This document shows, one piece after another, positions 47,045 through 58,739 of a stretch of DNA of 64,000 bases. The stretch is taken from assembly GCA_029990175.1 (NCBI GenBank), contig JARKIP010000011.1:8618001-8682000 (forward strand). Reading direction: 5' to 3'. A program made the translations under genes and the position numbers. The DNA comes from Petunia secreta. Lineage: Eukaryota > Streptophyta > Magnoliopsida > Solanales > Solanaceae. How positions within the stretch are numbered: the first letter of the stretch is position 1; every line of letters begins with the position of its first letter. A model generated the notes under the pieces. That model had not been told where the DNA came from. It made no database searches and saw only the letters and a list, made by a program, of their open reading frames with translations.

Positions 47045-48616
47045 TTATAACCATGCGTCTACAACTCTAAGACCAAAACCCTCTACATGCCTATCAAAAA
47101 CCTCTTTTGGCAATGTCTTGGTAAAAGGGTCTGCCAGGTTGTCTGCCAACGCAATCTTTAAAACCTTCACCTTCCCCTTCTTCACGAACTTCCTAATCAC
47201 ATGATATTTGCGATCAATGTGCTTTGCACCTCTGTGGTTCCGTGGCTCCTTCGAATTTCCGACCGCACCAGTATTATCACACCATAGTGCAATAGGCGCC
47301 CTGGGAGAAGGAACTACTCTCAACTCTCGTAGAAAGTTTCTGAGCCAAACAGCCTCTTTGGATGCCTCACAGGCAGCCACATACTCGGCTTCCATGGTGG
47401 AATCAGCAATACAACTTTGCTTGACACTCCTCCAACTTATGGCTCCACCTCCCAAGGTGAACACATATCCAGAGGTAGATTTTCTGGCATCCCTATCATT
47501 CGAGAAGTCTGAATCCGTGTACCCATTAGGCACTAGATCATCCGAATGATAGACCAGCATATAGTCTCTAGTCCTTTTCAAATACTTGAATATATGCTTG
47601 ACCGCAGTCCAATGCTCTCGCCCAGGATTAGACTGATATCTGCTAACCATGCCAACGGCAAAGCAAATGTCAGGTCTAGTACATAAGATTCCCTACAGCA
47701 GATGCATAAGGGACCGCCTTCATGCTCTCCTTCTCTTTTTCAGTCTTAGGAGACTGTTTCTTAGAAAGAGCAATTCCATGTCTGAAAGGTAGAAAACCTT
47801 TTTTGGAATCCTGCATAGCGAATCTGGCAAGAATGGTATCAATATAAAGAGCCTGAGATAAGCCTAACATCCTTTTCTTACGATCTCGCAGAAGCTGATC
47901 CCAAGGACATGAGCCGCTTCTCCCAAATCTTTCATATCGAAATGCATGGACAACCACTCCTTAACTTTTATCAACATGCTTACACTATTTCCAATAAGCA
48001 AGATGTCATCCACATATAATATCAAGAATGCCACTTTGTTACCCTCCCACTTTCTGTAAACACAAGACTCGTTAAAGCACTCCTTAAAACCAAAGGTCTT
48101 AATTGCTTTATCAAAACAAGTGTTCCATGCTCTAGATGCTTGCTTAAGTCTATAGATGGACCTATTAAGCTTACATAATAGGTGTTCTTTGCCATTTTCT
48201 TTGAAACCATCTGGTTGCCTCATATAGATGCATTCTTCAAGACTTCCATTAAGGAAAGCTGTCTTGACATCCATTTGCCAAATCTCATAATCATAATGAG
48301 CAGCAATGGATAAGAGAATCCGAATAGACTTAAGCATGGCTACCGGCGAAAAAGTGTCCTCATAATCGATACCTTCTTTTTGAGTAAACCCTTTCGCAAC
48401 AAGCCTAGCTTTATAAGTTTGCACTTTTCCGTCTACTCCTCTCTTCTTCTTATAGATCCACTTACAGCCAACGGGTTTGACTCCCTTAGGTGGTTCTACA
48501 AGATCCCAGACTTTATTAGAGTACATGGACTCCATTTTAAATTTCATAGCAACAACCCATTTGTCAGCATCTTGATCACGTAGTGCCTCGGCGTAACTTC
48601 TCGGCTCATTATCCAA
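47045..48616 (-). pseudogene. Copia reverse transcriptase and RNase H
   Basis: RT begins with SYAEALRDQDADKW and CKWIYKKKRGVDG. Catalytic motifs WQMDVKTAFLNG (Asp) and LYVDDILLIGN (YVDD) are present. A frameshift near 47890 follows MKDLGEAAHVLGI; the reading continues as RKKRMLGLSQALYID. After SAVGNLMY, 14 bases are missing relative to the expected AMLCTRPD, which shifts the frame again at 47675. RNase H is complete from MVSRYQSNP: YTDSDFSNDRD, STMEAEYVA and LWCDNTGA, with the end DAWL. The enzyme would copy element RNA in virus-like particles. Both shifts make this copy defective. Confidence 0.85.
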
Positions 48617-48644
48617 CTCTTCTTCCGGGAATTCAAGACTTTCG

Positions 48645-50095
48645 TTATGAAATTCCCCCCAAGAGCGTTAACTTTGCCGGTACTTTTCTAATTCTCCCAC
48701 TACGACGTGGCACTACTGTATCAGCATCAACAATTTCAGGTTCTTGTGGCTGAGCCACAACCTGATTGGGAAGAACAGCATCGATATTTTCTTCACCACC
48801 TTGCGAGATGACCATATCAATAGCTTCTTCCTCTATAATGTCTTGCTCAATAGCACTCCCACTACTTTGGGGCAATGGAGCGTCAGGCACTACATGTCTA
48901 TTAATGTTTCTCCCAGTACTCAAATGCAATGGAACGTCAACATCATCTTGTGGGGTAGTATTTTCTTGATTATTTTCGGATGGATTTTCTGTTAATTCTT
49001 TGCTCAATTCCTGTAAAACTAGTTTACTTCTAGGAACTCGGTCTACCATAAAGTCCTCCTCAAGAAATCTAGCATTTGTACTAACAATCACCTTTTTCTC
49101 TTTAGGACTATAAAATAGATCGCCCTTCGTACCTTTTGGATAGCCAACAAAAATGCACACTTCTGTTCTTGGTTCCAACTTGTCAGTTTTCGCTTTTAGC
49201 ACATGTGCCGGACATCCCCAGATATGAATATGCCGCAAACTAGGCTTACGCCCAGTCCACAATTCAATGGGTGTCAAAGGTACTGACTTAGAAGGAACAA
49301 AATTCAGAAGATAACATGCAGTTTCTAAGGCTAGTCCCCAAAATGAAGGAGGCAAATCTGAATAACTCATCATTGATCTCACCATTTCCATAAGAGTCCT
49401 ATTTCTTCTCTCCGCTACACCATTTTGTTGTGGTGTCCCAGGTGCAGACAATTGAGACACAATCCCTTTTTCTGATAAGTAACTAATGAACTCCGTAGAG
49501 AGGTACTCACCACCACGATCAGATCGCAATGTCTTGATATATTTTCCATGTCGCTTCTCCACTTCTGCCTTAAATTCTTTGAATTTCTCAAAGCATTCAG
49601 ACTTACGGCGCAACAAATAAATATATCCATACTTTGAGTAATCATCTTTGAAAGTCACGAAATACTCAAAACCACCTCTTGCTCGTATGTTCATTGGACC
49701 ACACAAATCAGAATGGATTAATTCAAGTTTATCACTGGCTCTATTTCCTTTTGAAGGGAACGGTCTCTTGGTCATTTTACCTTCTAAACAAGATTCACAG
49801 GTTGGTAGCGCCTCCACTTTCAATGAACTCAAAAGTCCATCCTTGACCAACCTTGAAATCCTATTCAGATTAATATGACCTAGACGCAAGTGCCATAAAT
49901 ATGTCTCATTCAAATCAGAAGAACGCTTTCTCTTATTAGGTAGATTAATGTTGTTAAGTTCAGGAGATATATCAACAACAAAAAGGCCATGCAACAATGT
50001 GCCAGAAGAGATAAAACGTTTATTAAATTCAATAACGCAAGAGTTATTTGTAAAATAAACTGAATATCCATCTCTTATTAAGCTAGAAACTGAAA
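48645..50095 (-). pseudogene. Copia integrase
   Basis: The open frame 49997-48645 (450 codons) has the HHCC finger (LWHLRLGHINLNR ... CESCLEGK). The catalytic triad is Asp in LIHSDLCGP, Asp in LRSDRGGEY and Glu in NGVAERRNRTL. The GKGR-type C-terminal region FVGYPKGTKGDLFY is followed by an acidic linker to RT and VPRRSGRIRKVP. Upstream, the usual VPxxxxNLIS segment between protease and integrase is shortened: GAT GCT is followed directly by TAATTTCAG, so protease ends in a stop and the integrase part is out of frame with it. A join to RT at 48616-48645 is also out of frame. Confidence 0.85.
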
Positions 50096-51149
50096 TTAAG
50101 CATCCTTTAAGACTAAAACTCTATCACTACTGAACGAAATACTAATATCTCCTACTGCTAAAACTTGAACTCTAGTGCCATCCGCGAGATAAATGCAAGC
50201 TTCATCTTTATTTAGCCTCCGTGTTTCCTGAAACCCCTGCAAAGAATTGCAGATATGATTAGTGGCTCCCGAATCTACACACCATTGAATGGTAGATAAC
50301 GCCGCTAAACATGTTTCAACAAGTAAATTTGAATTACCTTGCTTTTTCAGCTTTGCGAGATATTCAGGACACTGTTTCTTATAATGCCCTTTCTGCTTGC
50401 AGTGAAAACACTTACCCTTAGGCTTTTTCATCCCATCAGCAGCACTACCAATAGCAGCCTTAGCATGATGAGACTTTTTCTTCTTCTGACCACCTCTCGG
50501 CTTAGAAGACGAACCTTTCTCAACATAAAGTGCAACATGTGGAGCTTGTTCTTTTATTATAGACTCAGCCGCCTGTAGCTCATTCAACAGCTTCGCCAAA
50601 TTAAAATCCAATTGATTCATATTGTAATTCAGGCGAAACTGCTGAAAACTGTCTGGCAGAGACTGTAAGATCATCTCCACTTGTGTCTCTTTGTCAATGG
50701 CTGCTCCAAGGACCTCTATTTCATTCAGAAGACTCATCATCTTCATAACATGGTCCCTTACAGAAGCACCTTCAGCCATTTTGGTATTCATAAGGGTCCT
50801 CATGGCCGTCTGCTTCTGTGCACGATTCTGAGCCCCAAACATCTCTTTGAGACTTTCCAGAATGTCATAAGCAGACTCCATGTTCTGATGCTGATGTTGC
50901 AGAACATTCGACATGGAAAGCCAGAATGTAACACCGCGCCATCCCATCAGCTTTAACCCATTTAGCATAGGCTGTTTTTGCCTCATCAGTAGCATCCTCA
51001 GCAGGTTTTAGGGGGCACTCAATTTCCAGTACAAACTTGTACTCCTCAGCAGTAAGAATGATATCAAGGTTTCGTTTCCAGTCAACATAGTTAGGATCCT
51101 CAAGTTTGTTTTGGGAGAGGATAGCACTTAGGGGGCTGAATGAAGACAT
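50096..51149 (-). pseudogene. Copia gag and protease
   Basis: Starts at the ATG at 51149 (MSSFSPLSAILSQNKLEDPN), with a UBN2-type gag N-terminus. One extra T near 50910 shifts the frame after ARCYILA; the reading resumes as MSNVLQHQHQNMESAYDIL. Gag helices with QSLPDSFQQFRLNYN, a basic linker, a CCHC knuckle CFHCKQKGHYKKQC (near 50390) and the protease motif WCVDSGATNHIC follow. It ends with TAA after VLVLKDA, where a deletion has joined protease to downstream sequence out of frame. Gag packages the RNA; protease would cleave the polyprotein. Confidence 0.85.
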
Positions 51150-52033
51150 AGCTAATCTGTGGGATATAATAATATAATTAGATCAACTCAGGTCATGTAA
51201 CATTGAATAATGAAATTCAAATCACATCACACATATATTTTCATGCATCTTGAATAGCCAAATTCGTTGGGAAAAATAACTATCCATGTACCATATACAT
51301 ACAATGTCAGATTTCACTCATTAAACTTAATAGATCTAACTCAGTTGGAGAGTCTACTATCAATTTAATTCAAGTGAATATCAATTATCTAACAGCCCTA
51401 GTCTCATTGACACAACATGTAATTCTCAGTTGGAGAGATATATACAAGTCATCAAAAACTAGTGATTAAACCTAGTATACCAATAGTATATTTATCCGTT
51501 GGGGAGGAAGACCATATTGTCAACACGTAAATATATTATTTATACTAAAATTTAATCATAGAGAACTCAGGGATTGATCCCTAACACCATAGGATTATCA
51601 TAGATACGTTTTCTCTTAATATTAAATTTCAAAAAATAGAAAAACATCCAAAACACCATCTTAACGACCTCAAACGACCAAAAGTATTGCTCAGAAGATC
51701 GTTTCCGATGGAACCACCAAATTTCAGGTCAATCAGAGTCTGAAAATTTTCAAACTCCAAATCTGTGACCAAATCGGTTAGGAAAAATCGTTTTTCATGT
51801 TTCAGGATTCAAAATATTTTTAGTTTACAATCTTATCATGCAGCAACATATTATAAACTGATATCCATGAATCAAGATCAACCACATATTTTGAAATTTC
51901 CGTTTTCACAAAAATACTGCTTTTTTTTTTCTTCAGAAAAACAAAGAATACAAGTTCATGTTTTTCAAAAAAAACTGCATGCATGCAAGTAATTATTTTT
52001 ATGAAACCCTAGCCATCTAGTTAGACGTGAGTA
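51150..52033 (-). other. Copia leader between primer site and gag
   Basis: AT-rich, no supported ORF. Contains A/T runs near 51920 and 51970. Confidence 0.6.
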
Positions 52034-52046
52034 GGCTCTGATACCA
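52034..52046 (-). other. Copia primer binding site (initiator tRNA-Met type)
   Basis: Minus strand TGGTATCAGAGCC, two bases from the LTR end, the standard plant Copia primer site. Confidence 0.95.
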
Positions 52047-52048
52047 AT

Positions 52049-53378
52049 TGATAGAACATATATGCAGCGGAAGCAGTTCAAACATCATACTCACATGTAT
52101 TCTAGACAAACTAGTAGCAAGCATTCAGTTTTGCAATAATATAAAACGGAACACCTGTTAAAGCCCACACAAAGACCTTCAATAACCTTGTTGTCCAGTT
52201 GCTCCAGCTTTCCACGGTCTTCTGTTGTGTACCCGATCAATTCCCGGACCAACAGTACTTGGGTGGAACAAGTGCTTCAGAGAAAGAGGGTGAAAAATAT
52301 GTATTTTTGGTGTGTCTACAGTGGAGGCCGAAATCCTCCTTTTATAGGTTAAGTTTTGGGGTTTAAAACCCTTCTCCAAAACCTGTTAGGATTTCCCTTT
52401 TCCACCAAACAACTTTCTCCCGGTCCAAATTGGATTCGGTCACAACAGGGACCACAGAATCAATTAATAAGGCTTCCAATTATGGAATTAATTCTTTTTC
52501 TCTAGAATTAACCTTTCCATAATAAATTACAAATTATTTTCACTAGAAATTCGTAATTGCACTCCTTAGATGAATTTCGAATTCTTCCATCAAATCTTAT
52601 TTAACTCCCCACGTTAAGATTACAGACACCAATCAATAATATTAAATTACTGACAACTTAATATATTGATTAAATGAATATCCTTTAGATTTCCGCTTAA
52701 CTTATTCCATGTGCCGGATACAAAATCCACTAGCTAGGTTTACGCATAGAAGCTTATAAGCTTTCATAAAGGGATGTCATCAATCTCTATAGCGAGACGT
52801 GGATTCTATCAACTAGCTATCACTTCGCAAATGCATATTATCATCATCCAACTTATCAGGAATTATTTGACCCAAATATCCTGGACCTCACCTATTGATA
52901 AATCAAGACAATGAATAATATACATCACTCATAATAGCTATATCAAGATTAAGAGTATAAGTACATCTGATGAGCTAGAGAGTTTGTTTTATATAGTCAG
53001 TATAAAAACACTTATCTCTACTTGGTCCGTTCAATACACAGAAAGTGCACTAGCACAAGAAGTTGGAACTATACCGTTCCCATAATCAAGATAAATTATA
53101 TATAATCTTGTACTACAATCATACCGATGGTTTTGTCCAATTTCCATCTTAGATTGCAACACTACTTCATTATTTATAAGAACCGATGATTTAATCTTCC
53201 GTGTATAAGCTTGGCTCTACACACTAAATCAACTACTGTATAAATAATAGGACACACATGACACAATTGATCTAAATAAATAATACTTTATTATATTTAA
53301 TAAATGTATAAAGCAACAATTGTTTATCAAGAAATAATCTAACTAACAACTGCATGGTTATTAGTATATTTTCCAACA
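52049..53378 (-). repeat. Copia 5' LTR
   Basis: Direct duplicate of 45701-47029. Differences seen: GAATACC/GAACACC, CAGATAAAG/CAGAGAAAG, CCACAAAATC/CCACAGAATC, TTATTTCCACT/TTATTTTCACT and one extra C near 52683. Confidence 0.95.
52339..52346 (-). promoter_or_regulatory. Copia 5' LTR TATA box
   Basis: TATAAAAG on the minus strand, pointing into the element. Confidence 0.6.
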
Positions 53379-53422
53379 ATCTCCCACTTGAAAAACATTT
53401 TTGGAATTTATGGCCGAGCCCG

Positions 53423-53800
53423 TACTAAATGCAACGTGTGTTTCATAAAACTTTCAACAACGACGACATACCATTAAGATTTTACAAGTGATGTATAGAA
53501 AGTGTGAGATGTACCACTACCTCAAGTAACATAGAAGATTATTTTTGATAGACTCCAGCACAAAGATGATTAATAAGTTGCTTTACTTGAGGCTAAGTAT
53601 GAAAGTTTTCTCCTTTTCTATTCAACACAGTAGCTATTTTGGTAAAAATAAAATTTCCAAGTTCGATCCTCCACTCCCTCATCCCCACGTGTCCTCATGT
53701 TATAACATCATTTTACTATCTAGACAGATGGACCCACCTGGTCCACCCCAATCAAGACCACATATAATGTATTAGTAGTACAAGACCACAGATAACCTTA
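53423..53800. other. Spacer between MITE and Harbinger element
   Basis: AT-rich, no supported gene. Confidence 0.5.
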
Positions 53801-53840
53801 GTGCTCGTTTTGGTTGGAAGGACTAGTTATACGGGAATTA

Positions 53841-53915
53841 TAATACAGGGATTAGTAATACAGGGATAAGTAATACAGGAATAAGTAATATAGAGATTCG
53901 TAATATATGTATTAC
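53841..53915. repeat. 15-bp subterminal repeat array, five copies
   Basis: Five consecutive 15-base units on the theme TAATACAGGGATAAG, decaying to TAATATATGTATTAC. Related TAATACAG and ATACAGGGATT units occur at the other end (58279-58306). Such repeats are candidate transposase binding sites. Confidence 0.85.
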
Positions 53916-56285
53916 TTTTTTCAAGTGTTTGGTTCATTGTATTAAAAAAGGGATATACAAGATTTAACTATATGTTTGGTTTAAAGTTGTATAGGATTTT
54001 GTTTACTTATGGCTTTTCTATTTCATTCACAAAGCCCTGATTCATGACGTAGTTGATACTCTAGCAAACTATACAAATGGGTAACGAGTTATCTCCACCT
54101 TTAAATTTTACCATGTTAGTTCCTTGTTAATAATACTGATCATTATCTTGTTCGGCAAAAAGATAATATAAATAATTTTTCAATCAATGCAAAATGTAAA
54201 TATATTCAGACAAGTAAAAATTTCTCTTTATGGAGACTCAAAGCAAATCCCAACCTAACTCACATTAGAGTGAAGCTTTCTAATATCAATTATGTCCTTG
54301 TTTAGCATCACCGTCGTCTTCTTCATTAAAAAAAAAAAACAGAAAGTCTCTTACTAATGTCATTAATTAGCAAGTCCTTAAATTCGACTCCGTTGAATTT
54401 CTTCAAGAGTTCATTATTTTAACACTGGATCAACCTAAAGAAAATAAAAGAGAGCGAATTGTTATTTTTCATCCAACAAATTAGAAATTATATAAAGAAC
54501 TTTTCGGAAAGAAAAGGGAGGGGGAACATCTTCTACAAACTAGAATTAACCTATAGTTAAAACAATGCACATTAAAATTGTTGAAGTAAGGAAGAAAAGG
54601 AAAGAATGAACAATTCTTTTTTTATGTATTACACCAATTGACAAATGAAATCAGGATTTATATGATTACGACATAGGCAAATATTAACAAGAAAATTTCT
54701 ACTAAGCACACAATCAACTATATGAGATCCAACATTATTATGTAAAAAGAAAACAAACCAAAGAACTCACCATTTTTATAGTACGAAGCTTTCTCTTCCT
54801 AAACAAAAATTCAAAGTCGCTTTTTGAGCTGCAATAAAACTCCAGGAAAACTTTATACCTTGTCATTCAAAAACTTTCCAACAAAACTTCCACTTTGGCA
54901 TTAGACCAACCTAAAGAGATGTTTAACTGAAAAAATGAAGAACCAGTTCATATTCCCAAATCAAAATGATAAGAGTAACACATCAAAGTAAAAGACTAAA
55001 TAGCAAACAAAAACTTAGATGAATACTCAACAAACCAGTTGGTTAGAAAGAACTCCAAAGATTCCTAAAATTTTATTCTTTTTAAAAAAAAAGTGAAGCA
55101 ACCTGGGAGTCTATTTTTAATTACCAAAACAAAAGTAAAGGTAATTCTATTTATTAGTCAATAAACTACATACCAAAGTGCTAAATTACAAAGCTATGCG
55201 CAAATCAGTGTCTAACCATAGGAAAAGCCAATGAGTGTAACGACTTATTTGAATTATGATGTCAATTTTGGATCAACCATATGAAAGAGAAGCATTTTGA
55301 GAATTAATTCCAACATAATCTCCTTAGAAGAAGCGATTTGATTATCATCTATTCCAAGTATTCTCTACTCTACTACGTTTACTTTCTAGGATATTCACTT
55401 TCGCTTGTATGAGCCTGAAGCTCATAATCAATAATAATTTGTTAGTAGAACTAAGATGTGCAATTGTACAAACAAACAGAATGATAACAGTATATTGACA
55501 CAAGTAATAACTAAGAGTAAATTGAAATCATAAAGTTAAACCAAACAGTTATGCAAAGAAAATTATATTTCAAGATCAGAATTTGTATTTTTACTTTATT
55601 GTTTTCTAGGATATTATCAAATTTCACCTTAACAATCCTATTGTATTCACCATATAAGCATAATATATAAGGATGAAAGAGAGGCACAGTAAAAACAGAG
55701 GAGATCTCCTTTGAGAAATAGCTCATTCCTACATTTTGCATTTTGTTGATTGTCTTCTTCGTTGGTCAAACAGGTTTCATTTTTGACATAAAAAATTATA
55801 AATGCAATAGAGCCAGATCATAGATGGAAAGGCAAGTAAATAAGGTGGAATCCATTTGGAGCTTTAAACGACACATAAAAAAAGATAGAAATTAAAATGT
55901 CAATAGTGGACTTAGCATTAATACTAAGAAGCAGCCAGGTCGAAACTCATGGCATTTCTAAATAGTAGAAATGAATGTAGAGTACACAACATGAAGAAGG
56001 AGCATTAGTTCAACGATAGAGAGGTCTCTCTTAATGAGCAGTTCCCTGGTCTCTCTAAATGCAAATAAGATGTACAAGTACTGATGGAACCAACAGTATT
56101 TTTGTCAGATAGACAGGCTTGCTTAAGTGTCGTTCATAGTTATTTCATCAAAAAAAATAAGAAACAAGAAAAGAGTCAACAAACACCTAAATGAGAGTAA
56201 AATTATTCAAGTAGCTTGAAACAAAGTTCATCTATACATGTAAGAAGCAAATATAAATGCAGTAACAAAGCATTATTCAAATGGA
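53916..56285. other. Non-coding interior of the Harbinger element
   Basis: 2.4 kb of AT-rich DNA without a supported ORF. A Myb/SANT-like companion gene would be expected in this part of an autonomous element and is not recognisable. Confidence 0.5.
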
Positions 56286-57664
56286 TCAATTGATAGATCG
56301 TGCATCCCACATTGATTGTGCCAAGTCATCCCTCCAAGTGGTCCACTCATTTAACGATTCAACAACATTGATATTCTCATTTTGATACTCCACTTGTTCT
56401 TCCATATTTATGTCTAAGGGATCCTCTGCCATCTCTCTACGTATAAAATTGTGAATCAAACAACAAGCACTTATAATCCTATTATGAGCCTAACCGAGTA
56501 CCACGAAGAGCTTCTAAGAATTCCCAACGCCCTTTCAAGAGACCAAATGATCTTTCAATAACAGTACGAGCTCTAGCATGTTTCATATTGAATAGCTCTT
56601 CTCGACATTGAGGTGGAGGATTGCCACATTGCCAATCCCTTAACCAATACCTATATCCTCGGTAAGGTGAAAGAAACCCATTTCCATTTGTATATCCTCC
56701 ATCACAAAAATAGTAATTATCGGTAGTATAAACATAAAATTTATTTTTTTTTAAATATCACTCTTTTGGGAATATAATTAGAATACATAATCATATGCAT
56801 GGCATACCCTGTGGGACTTTCAAACCATTTGTCTGCACTACGGCATCACGTAATACACGACCGTCGGCAGCTGATCCTTCTCAACCAGGTAACACATAAA
56901 TAAAATTGAGATTCTTGTCAAAAACTCCTAGGACATTAGTTGCTATATTACCCTTCCTTGTCCTGTATCTTGGATTGTGCTCAGATGGAGCTCTAATGGT
57001 AACGTAAATACCATCCAGTGCACCTAAACAATCCTATACAATAAATTATACAAATATATCAATATACTAAATTCTTGTAAAACTAATATTTATTTAGTTT
57101 TATCCATAAACTAATAGATGCTCAAATGAAAATTTTCCATATCTTAAACCATCTCCATCGATCATCAGTCTCATCTTCAAGCACCAGCTTAGGTTTAACA
57201 AGTAACAACGGAGTTAGTTTGAGAATAGCTCTCAAGCACTCATTGAAAGCTTGACTTACGCTCCATCCTGATCTAACATAATCAACCTTAATGGATCTAT
57301 TCTTCTCATGATGAGCCAAGATATTTAAGAACATTGCCAATTTTTCACTACTTGACATATATTTACTATCAGTCAAACCTCTGTCATTCTTAGCTAAGAA
57401 AAGTAACTTGTAAAAGGTATTTCTATCCATTCTTAATTTATCAATACATACTCGGTCACTATTACGTATGATACAACTTAGATGGGACATAATTCTAGGA
57501 ACTCTTACACTCATACGATACCTAATCTCTCGCCTGTTTGTACGTCGTCTTCTCAGGGAATGACGACGAGCCATGATAAGGCAAAGAAAGATAACAAAAA
57601 CTCGTTCCGCAATCTCATCAAGGATGATAAACCATGAAACAACCGACAATTGTTGAATATCCAT
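56286..57664 (-). pseudogene. PIF/Harbinger transposase
   Basis: Starts at MDIQQLSVVSWFIILDEIAE (57664). The N-terminal region (LRMDRNTFYKLLFLAK, AMFLNILAHHEKNR, GWSVSQAFNECLRAIL) is typical. Exon 1 ends WRWFK near 57143; the next bases are AT where GT is expected. Exon 2 starts at 57033 with DCLGALDGIYVTIRAP (first Asp), RYRTRKGNIATNVLGVFD and NFIYVLPG, then TGA in place of the Trp codon of the GWEGSAAD motif. Exon 3 has FCDGGYTNGNGFL (second Asp) and ARTVIERSFGLLKGRW (Glu). A frame change precedes AHNRIISACCLIHNFIR, and the end is TGA at 56286. All three catalytic residues survive, but a stop, a bad donor and a shift make it a pseudogene. It would have cut and pasted the element at TWA sites. 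Confidence 0.85.
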
Positions 57665-58321
57665 AAGAACGCCTTGCCATAAGATGAAAAGAATCAATAA
57701 GTATAAATTCAAAAAGGAAAAAACAAATCTGTATGAGCTTAATTTTTTGTAAGTTTCAAGCATTAAAAGAGTGAAACAAAAGATTGATTTTTTTGAAAAT
57801 AAAAATTTCTTATCAGATTATGGAACAAGAAAAACGATAATAAAGTTCAGTAATTTGGTGTCTACATTATCAATTTTTGAGATACCCAAAGCTATTCAAT
57901 GACTTTTATTATTTGAGCAGTAGATTTAATTCGAATAGAAGAACTAGGGTTTTGATTAAATTACTAACCTTGTTGAGAAAATCAAATAATATAAGGCTAA
58001 GTGATGGAGAAGATGATTCAAAGTTAGAGAGGCTGAGAGAGACTGGTTGTTCTTTTCTAATTTTGTGAAAGAGGGTTGGGAAACGCTGAAACATTTGTGG
58101 AGACAAGGATAATTTTGGTATTTTGGATTTTATTCCATGTATTTTTAATCATGGTATTGTTAATACTGGGGTGGGGGGGGAGGGGCTCGGGGGCTCGGCA
58201 CTAGTTAGTACTGAAATTGAGAGATAAGTTATCCCGGTATTGGTTAACCAAACAATATATAAGACTATCCCAATTTTTATACAGGGATTGTAGCCCCTAA
58301 TACAGCAAAACACACGAGCAC

Positions 58322-58739
58322 TATGCGCTCCCCTCAAAATGTTCCACACCTCAAAATGTTCGAACTTTAATTAAACAGTACAATGTACAAGCATGAGTCC
58401 TCCCCTCTCCAGTACCCAAAATATCTCTACAACTGACTGAAATACCTGGACAGACGGTCGAAACAACGAGGTAAGACCAGACGAAGGATGAGGGAGAGGT
58501 AGAAAACGGTCGAAGAGGTGGCAGAGGAGGCGGGGGAGGCGGAGAAGAGGACCCGAAGGAACAATGAGGGGGAAAAGAGAGAGGAGGTCGGTGGGGTAGA
58601 GACGGAGGGGGAGTAGAGGGTTTTGTGTATATAAAAAGAATTGTAAACTTTTAAAAATTAATCATTATTATTAATTTTAAATGAGTCCCTTTTACTTAAT
58701 ATTTTAAAACTTTATCCCTCGTACCCGCTTGACAGCTCT
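58322..58739. other. Purine-rich spacer
   Basis: A G/A-rich low-complexity stretch (about 58470-58620, GAGG/GGAGGCGG repeats) followed by AT-rich DNA. No gene supported. Confidence 0.5.

Larger units (their letters stand above)
45701..53389 (-). mobile_element. Copia LTR retrotransposon, young
   Basis: Minus strand: 5' LTR at right (52049-53378), tRNA-Met-type primer site, gag-protease, integrase, RT-RNase H, polypurine tract, 3' LTR at left (45701-47029). By eye the LTRs differ at about four substitutions and one indel in ~1,330 bp, so the insertion is recent. Coding is nonetheless broken by at least four small lesions, so it probably moved with help or was inserted by another copy's enzymes. 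No 5-base target duplication is visible. Eleven extra bases matching the polypurine tract are attached outside the 5' LTR (53379-53389). Confidence 0.9.
45457..53422. mobile_element. hAT-like MITE, split by the Copia insertion
   Basis: Left part 45457-45700 starts GAGCCCGTTTGCCCATAAAC. Right part 53390-53422 ends GGAATTTATGGCCGAGCCCG. Both are flanked by TACTAA (45451-45456, 53423-53428). The ends are imperfect inverted repeats sharing GCC(C)ATAAA. The interior is A/T-run-rich like Solanaceae hAT MITEs. Net length is about 280 bp without the Copia element. The classification is tentative. Confidence 0.5.
53801..58321 (-). mobile_element. PIF/Harbinger DNA transposon, degraded
   Basis: The ends are inverted: GTGCTCGTTTTGGTTGG at the left, and the complement GTGCTCGTGTGTTTTG read inward from 58321. 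The left flank is TTA and the right flank TAT, so a 3-base duplication is not exact. Both ends carry TAATACAGGGAT-type subterminal repeats. Inside is a minus-strand DDE transposase of PIF/Harbinger type (56286-57664). I could not find the Myb-like partner ORF that autonomous members carry. Confidence 0.75.

Noticed and set aside
45701..53389. Fully functional autonomous Copia element
   Set aside because: The LTRs are nearly identical, but gag, the protease-integrase junction and RT carry frame breaks.
55511..55741. Candidate second (Myb-like) Harbinger ORF
   Set aside because: The frame lacks the conserved tryptophans and helix pattern of Myb/SANT domains.
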